Shown one piece after another: positions 24,427 to 32,176 of a stretch of 64,000 nt of DNA. The position numbers and the translations under genes are program-made. The stretch covers positions 248,001 through 312,000 of the forward strand of contig NZ_FQZZ01000001.1 of NCBI RefSeq assembly GCF_900142185.1. Direction: 5' to 3'. The notes under the pieces are model-generated. The model did not search any database. It was not told the DNA's origin and saw only the letters and a program-made list of their open reading frames with translations. Each line of letters begins with the position of its first letter. The stretch's first letter is position 1. Source of the stretch: Lutimaribacter pacificus. Its GTDB lineage: Bacteria; Pseudomonadota; Alphaproteobacteria; Rhodobacterales; Rhodobacteraceae.

Positions 24427-25235
24427 GGGCGCTGGCAGAATACGCGGCTTTCCTGGCGCTGTCGGTGGGGGCGCATGTGCTGGTTCTGTCGCAGCCCGGC
24501 GGCGTCGGCGGCGGCCCCGGCGGCGAGGCGCCGGTGACGCTGGCCGCGATGCCGGGGGACATGGCGGAAATGGTGGCGGCCTGGACCGCGCCGCCCGAGG
24601 CGCAGGACAGCCCGGCCACGCTGGCGCCACCGCCGCTGTCCGATGTTGCACGGGTTCCGCCCGCCGTTGCGGACACGGCGCTTCGCCAGCCCCGGCCGAC
24701 CGGGTTGCCGGTGCCCGATGCGCCCCGGACTGCGCCGCAGGTGGACAGCACCGTGCCGCCGCCTCCTGAGGAAAAGGTGGAATCCGTTGAAGATCAAGAG
24801 GTTGCGCCGCCACCTTCAGCCACTCGCCCGGTCGCGCGCGTGACGCCCGAGGCACCGCGCCCGGCGCAGAAGGCCAGCGGGCAGGGCGCCGCGCCGCAGG
24901 CTGGCACGGAACGGGCGAAGGTTGAGAAACAGGCAGGCCCGGGCGCGTCGCAAACCCGCAGCCTGATGGCGCAATGGGGGGGGCGGATTCACGCAAGTAT
25001 CGAAAGAAACAAGCGTTTTCCGCGCGGCACGCGGGCCTCGGGGCGGGTCGGGTTGCGCATCACCCTGTCGCATGACGGGCGGTTGCAGGCGGTGTCCGTC
25101 ACCCGGTCGTCGGGCCACGCGGCGCTGGACCGCGCGGCGGTCGAGGCGGTGCGGCGCACACGGTTCCCGGCCGCGCCTAGGGGGCTGGCGGCGGGGCATC
25201 ACAGGTTCAATCTGCCGGTCTCGTTCGGTGGTTAA
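24423..25235 (+). CDS. tonB: TonB family protein
   Basis: This 270-residue protein has an N-terminal span (YAAFLALSVGAHVLVL), a long Pro/Ala-rich periplasmic linker with VPPPPEEKVESVEDQEV, and a C-terminal TonB domain (about 185-270) with GRVGLRITLSHDGRLQAVSV and ALDRAAVEAVRRTRFP. It passes energy from ExbB-ExbD to BtuB. It is the last gene of the cobalamin operon; its stop lies inside the first AACCGCGCGGTT palindrome. Confidence 0.92.
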   Translation: MRALAEYAAFLALSVGAHVLVLSQPGGVGGGPGGEAPVTLAAMPGDMAEMVAAWTAPPEAQDSPATLAPPPLSDVARVPPAVADTALRQPRPTGLPVPDAPRTAPQVDSTVPPPPEEKVESVEDQEVAPPPSATRPVARVTPEAPRPAQKASGQGAAPQAGTERAKVEKQAGPGASQTRSLMAQWGGRIHASIERNKRFPRGTRASGRVGLRITLSHDGRLQAVSVTRSSGHAALDRAAVEAVRRTRFPAAPRGLAAGHHRFNLPVSFGG

Positions 25236-25413
25236 CCGCGCGGTTTCGGGCGGATAGCGCGCGATTCCTGACGAAACATTAACCAAAACCGCGCGGTTCC
25301 CGGGGATGACCGCGCGGTTTTGCCATGTCCTGCGGGGCCGGTAAGGCGAAACCGGGGGCATTTGCGTGGAATTTCCCGCAAACCGCGCGGTTCTGGCGTG
25401 AAACCGCGCGGCG
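25234..25413. repeat. helically phased array of AACCGCGCGGTT palindromes
   Basis: Copies lie at 25234-25245, 25287-25298, 25308-25319 (first base G) and 25381-25392, with a part-matching copy at 25402-25413. Centres are spaced 53, 21, 73 and 21 bp, close to 5, 2, 7 and 2 turns of DNA. Weaker matches at 25255-25266 and 25350-25361 fall on the same phase. The array fills the gap between convergent tonB and the deacylase gene. I know of no named element that matches it. Confidence 0.8.
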
Positions 25414-25429
25414 TTAACCTGCGCCCCGT

Positions 25430-26593
25430 CTATGCCGCCACCAGCCCGTCGCAGAGTCGTTCCAACATGGCGACGCATTGGCGCAGCTGGTCGGTGCTGA
25501 CGAATTCGTCGGCTTTGTGCGCCTGCTCGATCGAGCCGGGGCCGCAGACCACCGCGCTCATCCCCAGCGACTGGAACAGCCCCGCCTCGGTGCCGAAGGC
25601 CACCACGTCGGCGCCGTTCTGGCCGGTCAGGCGCTGGATGATGTCGCGCGCCTCGTTCGCGGTGGTGGGTTCCAGCCCCTGCACCTCGCCGATCACCTCG
25701 GTGGCGATGGTCGCAGCCGGGTGCACTTCGCGCATCGCGGGCAGCAGCACGTCATTGGCGTAGCGCGCGATTTCCCCGGTGACATAGGCCTTGTCCGACG
25801 CCTGCACCGGGCGCAGTTCCCATTCCACCTCGGCGTCGCCCGCGATCACGTTATGGGCCACGCCGCCGTGGATGCGCCCGACCTGAAGCGTCGACCAGGG
25901 CGGATCGAAGCGGCTGTCCTGCGGCGCGCGGGGTTTCAGATCCTCGCGCAGCTCCAGCAGGCGCATGATGTAGCGCGCGGCGTATTCCACCGCCGAAACG
26001 CCGAGGTCGGGGGCCGAGCCGTGCCCTTCCAGACCGTGAAACCGGGTGGTGTATTCGCAGCAGCCCTTGTGCCCCTCGATGATGCGCATCATGGTCGGTT
26101 CGCCGATGATCGCGGTGGCGGGGCGCAGGCCGGTTTCGGCCAGTTCGCGCACAAGGTGCTGCGCGCCGAGGCATCCGACCTCTTCGTCATAGGTAAAGGC
26201 GAAATGCACCGGGCGGCGCAGGTCGGCCTGCGCCAGCGTCGGGGCCATCGCCATCGCGGCGGCGATAAACCCCTTCATGTCGCAGGTGCCGCGGCCATAG
26301 AAATTGCCGTCGCGCGCCACCATTTCGAACGGGTCGGCGGACCAGCCGTGTTCCTCGGCGGGCACCACGTCGGAATGGCCCGACAGCACGATGCCGCCAT
26401 CTGTTTCGGGGCCGATCGTGGCAAAGAGGTTCGCCTTGTGGCCGCTTTCGTCGGTCATGACCTGCACATGCGCGCCCACATCGCCCAGCCGGTTTGCGAG
26501 ATAGGCGATGAGTTCGAGGTTGCTGTCGGCCGACACGGTGGGAAAGGCGATGAGATCGCCGAGGATGCCGACCGTCTGTTCGAACCTGTCCAT
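25430..26593 (-). CDS. argE: ArgE/DapE-family deacylase, acetylornithine deacetylase-like
   Basis: This 387-residue M20 metallopeptidase has metal-site motifs LSGHSDVVPA, GRGTCDMKGFIAA and TYDEEVGCLGAQ, and the dimerisation domain starts near GLEGHGSAPD. The late His motif is GSIEQAHKADEFVS. It matches ArgE, which converts N-acetylornithine to ornithine, though other N-acyl amino acids are possible. The start at 26593 has AGGAAAGGG before it. It stands alone between the palindrome array and a dispersed repeat. Confidence 0.88.
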   Translation of the reverse strand: MDRFEQTVGILGDLIAFPTVSADSNLELIAYLANRLGDVGAHVQVMTDESGHKANLFATIGPETDGGIVLSGHSDVVPAEEHGWSADPFEMVARDGNFYGRGTCDMKGFIAAAMAMAPTLAQADLRRPVHFAFTYDEEVGCLGAQHLVRELAETGLRPATAIIGEPTMMRIIEGHKGCCEYTTRFHGLEGHGSAPDLGVSAVEYAARYIMRLLELREDLKPRAPQDSRFDPPWSTLQVGRIHGGVAHNVIAGDAEVEWELRPVQASDKAYVTGEIARYANDVLLPAMREVHPAATIATEVIGEVQGLEPTTANEARDIIQRLTGQNGADVVAFGTEAGLFQSLGMSAVVCGPGSIEQAHKADEFVSTDQLRQCVAMLERLCDGLVAA

Positions 26594-26718
26594 GTGCTGC
26601 CCTTTCCTGTCCGTGCATTCCACGCATATCCGGCTGGCGCGGCGATGCAAGCCCCTGCGCGACATGATCGGGGCGGGATGCGCAGTCGGCGGGGGCTTTG
26701 GGCCCTGAGCCCGCATTT

Positions 26719-26896
26719 CAGGTTGAGCGCAACAGAAGGGCAGCGCATGGCCGCGGTCGGGCGATCCGACATTTGTGACTGGCAGTTTATCGTGCCGCCA
26801 CTTCCTCCCTCAAAGCGTGGCACTTGCGGCAGCCAATCGCCCGGCCGGGGGGCGGCCGTGCGATGCCCGGGCCGCTGCGCGGCTGTTCCGGGCGGG
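26719..26896. repeat. dispersed intergenic repeat, copy A (MITE-like)
   Basis: About 175 bp match two other copies at 42649-42820 (same orientation) and 46077-46250 (inverted). The ends form an imperfect inverted repeat: GGCCGCGGTCGGGCGATCC near the left and its partner in AATCGCCCGGCCGGGGGGCG near the right. No transposase is present. It fills most of the gap between the deacylase gene and ynjF. The remaining sequence of 26594-26998 shows no gene. Confidence 0.88.
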
Positions 26897-26998
26897 GTGT
26901 GTCGTTCGAGCGTCCAACCCACCCTGCGACCATTGTTTCAGGGCCGTCACGCGATTGGCACTTTCCCGTGTGGTCCCGTGCGGTCTATCCCTAGGCGC

Positions 26999-27619
26999 AT
27001 GATCGACGCCTTGATACGCCCCGTGATCGACCCGGTCCTGAACGCGCAGGGGCGCGTTCTGGCGCGGATGGGCGTGCGGGCGGATGCCGTCACGCTGGCG
27101 GGGCTGGCGCTGGGGCTGGCCGCCGCGGCGCTGATCGCGCTGGGCGCGCCGGGCTGGGCGCTGGCGCCGCTGCTGCTGGGCCGGCTGGCCGACGGGCTGG
27201 ACGGGGCGGTGGCGCGCGCAAGCCATACATCGGATTTCGGCGGTTACCTGGATATCGTCAGCGATTTCCTGTTCTATGGCGCGATCCCGATGGCGTTCGT
27301 CTGGCTCGACCCGGCGTCGAACGGGGCGGCAGGCGCATTCCTGCTCTGCAGCTTCTATTTCAACGGGGCGAGTTTCCTGGGCTATGCGATCCTGGCCGAG
27401 AAACACGCGATGAAAAGCGATGCGCGCGGGGTCAAATCGCTCTATTTCACCGGCGGCTTGCTGGAGGGGTTCGAAACCATCGCGTTCTTCGTGGCGCTGT
27501 GCCTCTGGCCCGGCTGGTTCGTGCCGCTGGCCTGGGTCTTTGGCGCGTTGTGTTTCGTCACCGGGACGGCGCGCATCCTGCTGGCGCGACGGGTTTTCGA
27601 AGGAGTGGAAGGGGAATGA
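26999..27619 (+). CDS. ynjF: YnjF-like CDP-alcohol phosphatidyltransferase family protein
   Basis: This 206-residue membrane protein has the CDP-alcohol motif LADGLDGAVARASHTSDFGG followed by YLDIVSD; the Arg-to-Gly spacing is one residue shorter than in PgsA. The segments SFLGYAILAEKH and SLYFTGGLLEGFETI resemble E. coli YnjF, also about 206 residues. The substrate is unknown. It overlaps ynjB by 4 bp, so it is in one operon with the ynjBCD transporter, an association also seen in E. coli. Confidence 0.87.
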   Translation: MIDALIRPVIDPVLNAQGRVLARMGVRADAVTLAGLALGLAAAALIALGAPGWALAPLLLGRLADGLDGAVARASHTSDFGGYLDIVSDFLFYGAIPMAFVWLDPASNGAAGAFLLCSFYFNGASFLGYAILAEKHAMKSDARGVKSLYFTGGLLEGFETIAFFVALCLWPGWFVPLAWVFGALCFVTGTARILLARRVFEGVEGE

Positions 27620-28821
27620 CCATGCTGAAAACGCTGATCGCCGCGGCGGCGGCGCTTGTGCCGGGATGGGCGGTGGCCGATCCCGATCCGGCCGACTGGG
27701 CATCGGTGCTGGAGGCGGCGCGCGGCCAGACCGTCTATTGGAACGCCTGGGGCGGGTCGCCCGTCACCAACGATTTCATCGCCTGGGTGGGCCGCCGCGT
27801 GGCCGAGGATCACGGCGTCACGCTGGAGCATGTCAAGCTGTCGGACACCGCCGATGCGGTCGCCCGCGTGCTGGCCGAGAAACAGGCGGGGCAGGATAAG
27901 GGCGGCGCGATCGACCTGATCTGGATCAACGGGCCCAATTTCGCCGCGATGAAAGAGGCCGGGCTGCTGTTCGGCCCCTTTGCCGAACAATTGCCGAACT
28001 GGGCGCTGGTCGATGTGGCGGGCAAGCCGGTCAGGGCCGATTTCACCGTGCCGACCGATGGCATGGAAAGCCCGTGGGCCACGGCGCAGGTGGTGTTCAT
28101 GTATGACAGCGCCGATATGGCGCCGCTGGCGGATATGGGCGCTCTGCTGGATTGGGCGCAGGCCAATCCGGGGCGGTTCACCTATCCGCAGCCGCCCGAT
28201 TTTCTGGGCACGACATTCCTGAAACAGGCGCTTTATGGCGTGCTGGACGACCCCTCGGTCCTGTTGCGGCCGGTGGACGAGGCCGGGTACGACGATATCG
28301 TCGCGCCGCTGTGGGCGTATCTCGATGCGCTGACGCCGAACCTGTGGCGGCAGGGCAGGGCCTATCCGCAGACCGGGCCGCGGCAGATCCAGCTTTTGGC
28401 GGATGGCGAGATCTCCTTGGCGATCTCGTTCAGCCCGGGCGAGGCATCGGCGGCGATCGCCAACGGGCAGCTGCCCGACACGGTGCGGACCTTCGTGCCC
28501 GCGGGCGGCACCATCGGCAACGCCAGCTTCGTGGCGATCCCTTATAACGCAACGGCCCCGGCGGGGGCGATGGTGGTGGCGAATTTCCTGCTGAGCGCGC
28601 AGGCGCAGGCGCGCGCGCTGGACCCGGCGAACCTGGGCTATGGCACGGTGCTGGACCTGGGCGCGCTGCCCGATGGGGAACGCGCGCTGTTCGACGGGAT
28701 CGACCTTGGCATCGCCACGCTGTCGCCCGCCGAACTGGGCCCCGCGCTGCCCGAACCGCACCCCAGCTGGATGACCCGGATCGCGGCGGACTGGGTCGGC
28801 CGCTACGGCGTCGCCAACTGA
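27616..28821 (+). CDS. ynjB: YnjB-like ABC transporter substrate-binding protein
   Basis: This 401-residue periplasmic protein has a signal peptide (TLIAAAAALVPGWAVA). Its mature start GQTVYWNAWGGSPVTNDFIA and DLIWINGPNFAAMKEAGLLF are characteristic of the YnjB family of binding proteins. The ligand is unknown. GGAAGGGGA precedes the ATG, which overlaps the ynjF stop. It should work with the fused permease and ATPase that follow. Confidence 0.9.
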   Translation: MTMLKTLIAAAAALVPGWAVADPDPADWASVLEAARGQTVYWNAWGGSPVTNDFIAWVGRRVAEDHGVTLEHVKLSDTADAVARVLAEKQAGQDKGGAIDLIWINGPNFAAMKEAGLLFGPFAEQLPNWALVDVAGKPVRADFTVPTDGMESPWATAQVVFMYDSADMAPLADMGALLDWAQANPGRFTYPQPPDFLGTTFLKQALYGVLDDPSVLLRPVDEAGYDDIVAPLWAYLDALTPNLWRQGRAYPQTGPRQIQLLADGEISLAISFSPGEASAAIANGQLPDTVRTFVPAGGTIGNASFVAIPYNATAPAGAMVVANFLLSAQAQARALDPANLGYGTVLDLGALPDGERALFDGIDLGIATLSPAELGPALPEPHPSWMTRIAADWVGRYGVAN

Positions 28822-28822
28822 C

Positions 28823-30505
28823 GTGAGCCTGCGTGCCGTCCCGATCCTGACGCTTGTGCTGCTGCTGGGGCCGGTGCTGGCCGGGCTTGCCGGCACGCTG
28901 GCGCCGGCCTTCGGTATCCTGCCGGTGATCGGCCGGGTCGAGCCGGGGCTGGATGCCTTTGCCGCGCTGCTGGCATGGCCGGGCCTGCCGGCGGCAGTGC
29001 GGCTGAGCCTCGTGACCGGGCTGGGATCGGCGGCGCTGTCGCTGGCCATCGTCACGCTGCTGGTGGCCTGCTGGTCGGGTACGCGGTCCTTCGCGGCGTT
29101 CCGGCGGGTGCTGTCGCCGCTTTTGTCGGTGCCGCACGCGGCGGCGGCGTTCGGCCTTGCCTTCCTGATCGCGCCTTCGGGGCTGATCGTGCGGGCGCTG
29201 TCGCCCGGGCTGACCGGCTGGACGCAGCCGCCTGACCTGCTGATCGTGCAGGATGGTGCGGGACTGAGCCTGATGGCCGGGCTGGTCGTCAAGGAGGTGC
29301 CGTTCCTGCTGCTGATGGTGCTGGCGGCGCTGGGGCAGGCGGATGCGGCCCGCGCCGAACTGGTGGCACGCAGCCTTGGCCATGACCGGCCGGCGGCCTG
29401 GCTCAAGGCGGTGTTCCCGCCGGTCTATGCCCAGATCCGCCTGCCGGTGCTGGTGGTGCTGGCGTTTTCCATGACGGTGGTGGACGTGGCGATGATCCTT
29501 GGCCCCAACACGCCCCCCACGCTGGCGGTGCAGATCCTGCGCTGGATGAACGCCCCCGATCTTGCGATGCGCCTGCAGGGCGCGGCGGCGGCCACGCTGC
29601 AACTGGCGCTGGTCTGTGCCGCGCTGGGCCTGTGGTGGCTGGGCGAGCGCGCGGTGGCGCGGCTGGGGCGGGCCTGGGTCTGGTCGGGTGCGCGGCGCGC
29701 GGGCGGGCAGGGGACGGCGGCGGTCGCGTTGGTGCTGGCCGGTATCGCGGCGGCGGCGGTGCTGGCCGGGCTGGCGGTGCTGGCGATCTGGTCGGTCGCC
29801 GGGTTCTGGCGCTTTCCCGGGGTCTGGCCCGACGCGATCACCCTGCGCAACTGGATGCGGCACGGGCCGGGCGTTGCCGATGTGCTGGGCGATACTGTGC
29901 TGATCGCGGGCGCCGCCACGGGGATCGCGCTGGCGCTGGCCATCGGCTGCCTGGAGGCCGAGCATCGCCACGGGCTGCGTATGCGGGTGCGTGGGCAATG
30001 GCTGCTTTACCTGCCGCTGCTGGCGCCGCAGGTGGCGTTCCTGCCCGGCGTGCAGACCTGGATGCTGATCCTCGGGATCAAGGGCGGGGTGGCGGCGGTG
30101 GTGGCGGCGCATGTGCTGTTCGTCTTTCCCTATGTCTTTTTGTCGCTGGGCGATCCGTTCCGCGCCTGGGACACGCGGCAGGCCACGGTCGCGCACAGCC
30201 TTGGCGCCGGGCCGGACCGGGTGCTGTGGGCGGTGCGGCTGCCGATGCTGCTGGCCCCGGTCCTGACCGCCGCCGCCGTTGGATTTGCCGTCTCGGTCGG
30301 GCAGTATCTGCCGACGCTGCTGATCGGCGGCGGGCGGGTGCCCACGGTCACGACCGAGGCGGTGGCGCTGGCCTCGGGCGGGGACAGGCGGGCGATCGGG
30401 GTCTGGGCGCTGGTGCAGACCGGGCTGGCGCTGCTGCCCTTCGCGCTGGCCATCGGACTGCCGCGGCTGGCGTGGCGCAACAGGAAGGGGCTGCTGCATG
30501 GCTGA
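28823..30505 (+). CDS. ynjC: YnjC-like fused ABC transporter permease
   Basis: This 560-residue protein has about twelve spans and two permease halves, each with an EAA-like cytoplasmic loop (ELVARSLGHDRPAAWLKAVF in the first half, TVAHSLGAGPDRVLWAVRLP in the second). It starts with GTG one base after the ynjB stop. Such fusion is usual for YnjC and thiamine or iron-type importers. It forms the channel of an importer of unknown substrate. Confidence 0.9.
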   Translation: MSLRAVPILTLVLLLGPVLAGLAGTLAPAFGILPVIGRVEPGLDAFAALLAWPGLPAAVRLSLVTGLGSAALSLAIVTLLVACWSGTRSFAAFRRVLSPLLSVPHAAAAFGLAFLIAPSGLIVRALSPGLTGWTQPPDLLIVQDGAGLSLMAGLVVKEVPFLLLMVLAALGQADAARAELVARSLGHDRPAAWLKAVFPPVYAQIRLPVLVVLAFSMTVVDVAMILGPNTPPTLAVQILRWMNAPDLAMRLQGAAAATLQLALVCAALGLWWLGERAVARLGRAWVWSGARRAGGQGTAAVALVLAGIAAAAVLAGLAVLAIWSVAGFWRFPGVWPDAITLRNWMRHGPGVADVLGDTVLIAGAATGIALALAIGCLEAEHRHGLRMRVRGQWLLYLPLLAPQVAFLPGVQTWMLILGIKGGVAAVVAAHVLFVFPYVFLSLGDPFRAWDTRQATVAHSLGAGPDRVLWAVRLPMLLAPVLTAAAVGFAVSVGQYLPTLLIGGGRVPTVTTEAVALASGGDRRAIGVWALVQTGLALLPFALAIGLPRLAWRNRKGLLHG

Positions 30506-31133
30506 GCCGGGGCTGACATTGCAGGATCTGGCCGTCACGCTGGACGGCAAGGCGATGCTGCGCCTGTCGGCCCATGTGCCGCCGGGCGAGGTGCTGTCGG
30601 TCATGGGGCCGTCGGGGGCGGGGAAATCGACCCTGCTGGCGGCGGTCATGGGCACGCTCGCCCCGCCCTTCGCGGTGACAGGCCGGGTGCTGCTGGACGG
30701 GCGCGACCTGACCGATCTGCCGCCCGAGGCGCGCGGCATCGGCATCCTGTTCCAGGACCCGCTGCTTTTCGCACACCTGTCGGTGGGCGCGAACCTGGCC
30801 TTCGGCCTGCCGCGAACCGTGCGCGGGCGCGACCGGGCACAGGCGGTCGACGCCGCGCTGCGCGAGGTCGGGCTGGAGGGCTTCGCCCCCCGCGACCCCG
30901 CCACCCTGTCAGGCGGGCAGCGGGTGCGCGTGGCGCTGATGCGCACGCTGCTGGCCGCCCCCGGCGCGCTGCTGCTGGACGAGCCGTTCTCGTCCCTCGA
31001 TGCCGACCGCCGGGCACAGATCCGCGCGCTGGTGTTCGACCGCGCCCGCGCCGCCGGGCTGCCGGTGCTGATGGTCACCCACGACCCGCAGGATGCAGGG
31101 GCGGCGGGCGGCCCGGTGCTGCGGCTGGGGTGA
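30498..31133 (+). CDS. ynjD: YnjD-like ABC transporter ATP-binding protein
   Basis: This 211-residue ATPase has Walker A GPSGAGKSTLL, Q-loop ILFQDPLLFAHLSV, signature LSGGQRVRVALMRTLLA, Walker B LLLDEPFSSLD and switch His VTHDPQDA. It overlaps ynjC by 8 bp. At just over 200 residues it is the short form typical of YnjD, lacking the regulatory tail of other importers of this class. Confidence 0.9.
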   Translation: MAEPGLTLQDLAVTLDGKAMLRLSAHVPPGEVLSVMGPSGAGKSTLLAAVMGTLAPPFAVTGRVLLDGRDLTDLPPEARGIGILFQDPLLFAHLSVGANLAFGLPRTVRGRDRAQAVDAALREVGLEGFAPRDPATLSGGQRVRVALMRTLLAAPGALLLDEPFSSLDADRRAQIRALVFDRARAAGLPVLMVTHDPQDAGAAGGPVLRLG

Positions 31134-31144
31134 ACGCGGCACCT

Positions 31145-31209
31145 GCATTTCATCGTTCCCGAAATACTCATACTGTCGGACCGTGAGTATTTGCGGAACG
31201 ATGAAATGC
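31145..31209. repeat. long inverted repeat, 26-bp arms
   Basis: Arms 31145-31170 and 31184-31209 pair at 24 of 26 positions around a 13-base loop; the only mismatch is CG versus GC in the middle. It lies between ynjD and an enoyl-CoA hydratase gene, 26 bp before the latter's start. The right arm ends in GGAACGATGAAATGC. There is no T run, so it is not a clear terminator; it could be an operator or RNA hairpin. Confidence 0.8.
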
Positions 31210-31234
31210 GGGGCGAAAACGGGAGGAGACCGAC

Positions 31235-32095
31235 ATGAGCAAGGTGCTGTACGAAAAGGACGGGCGGATCGCGCGGATCACGCTGAACCGGCCCGAGGTG
31301 ATGAACGCCATCGACGACGAGGTGCCGGTGCTGCTGGAAGAGGCGGTCAAGCGCGCCGATGCCGATGACGGTGTGCATGTGATGGTGCTGTCGGGCGCGG
31401 GCGCGGCATTCTGCGCGGGATATGACCTGGCCTATTACGCCGAGGGTAACGGCAACGGGCAGGCCACGCAGGACATGCCGTGGGATCCGATCAGGGATTA
31501 CCGTTTCATGTGGAAGAACACGCAGCATTTCATGGCTTTGTGGCGGGCGCTGAAGCCGGTGGTGGCCAGGGTGCACGGGCATGCCGTGGCGGGTGGCTCG
31601 GACATTGCGCTGTGTTCCGATTTCGTGGTGATGGGGGAGAACGCGCGCATCGGCTACATGCCGGTGCGGGTCTGGGGCTGCCCCACCACGGCGATGTGGG
31701 TGTATCGCCTGGGGCCGGAGCGGGCCAAGCGGATGCTGTTCACCGGCGACAAGGTGACGGGGCGCGAGGCGGCCGAGATGGGGCTGGTGCTGAAGGCCGT
31801 GCCCGAGGCGGAGCTGGACGCCGAGGTCGAGGCGCTGGCCGCGCGCATGGCGACGGTGCCGGTCAACCAGCTTGCGATGCAGAAGATGGTGATCAACCAG
31901 GCGATCGAGGCGACCGGGCTAATGAACACGCAGCGGCTGGCCACGATATTCGACGGCATCACCCGGCATTCGCCCGAGGGGTTGAACTTCAAGGCGCGGG
32001 CCGAGGCGGTGGGCTGGAAACAGGCGGTGGACGAGCGCGACGCGGGAACCTGGGACTGGACGCAGAACGGGCCCATTCCGGGGGCGAACCGTTAA
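31235..32095 (+). CDS. enoyl-CoA hydratase/isomerase (crotonase) family
   Basis: This 286-residue crotonase has GRIARITLNRPEVMNAIDDE, FCAGYDLAYYAEGNG and the oxyanion-hole segment HGHAVAGGSDIALCSDFV. In place of the first catalytic Glu there is Ser/Asp (GGSDIA), and the second site reads MPVRVWGCPTT, so hydratase chemistry is doubtful and a different crotonase reaction is likely. GGGAGGAGACCGAC precedes the ATG. The large inverted repeat sits just upstream and may control it. Confidence 0.88.
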   Translation: MSKVLYEKDGRIARITLNRPEVMNAIDDEVPVLLEEAVKRADADDGVHVMVLSGAGAAFCAGYDLAYYAEGNGNGQATQDMPWDPIRDYRFMWKNTQHFMALWRALKPVVARVHGHAVAGGSDIALCSDFVVMGENARIGYMPVRVWGCPTTAMWVYRLGPERAKRMLFTGDKVTGREAAEMGLVLKAVPEAELDAEVEALAARMATVPVNQLAMQKMVINQAIEATGLMNTQRLATIFDGITRHSPEGLNFKARAEAVGWKQAVDERDAGTWDWTQNGPIPGANR

Positions 32096-32170
32096 GGGGG
32101 GTGGGGGCGCTGCCCCCGTCCTCTTTCAGAGGACTCCCCCGGAGTATTTTGGCAAGATGAAGCCCGGGGC
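32096..32170. repeat. hairpin-rich intergenic repeat with GGAGTATTTTGGCAAGATGAAG
   Basis: Two hairpins (GGGGGC 32103-32108 with GCCCCC 32112-32117; GTCCTCT 32118-32124 with AGAGGAC 32128-32134) are followed by GGAGTATTTTGGCAAGATG. This motif is familiar from intergenic regions of Rhodobacteraceae. It lies between convergent genes and may end transcription from both. Confidence 0.6.
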
Positions 32171-32176
32171 CGGGTC

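Noticed and set aside
25234-25413. CRISPR array.
   Set aside because: The repeats are 12-bp palindromes with 9-61 bp gaps, with no longer repeat and no cas genes.
26719-26896. Remnant insertion sequence.
   Set aside because: No transposase fragment is recognisable in any of the three copies; a MITE-like or structural repeat fits better.
28430-31582. 1050-codon minus-strand open frame across ynjB-ynjC-ynjD.
   Set aside because: Its product is low-complexity Arg/Pro/Gln-rich sequence, and the plus strand codes three standard ABC transporter subunits.
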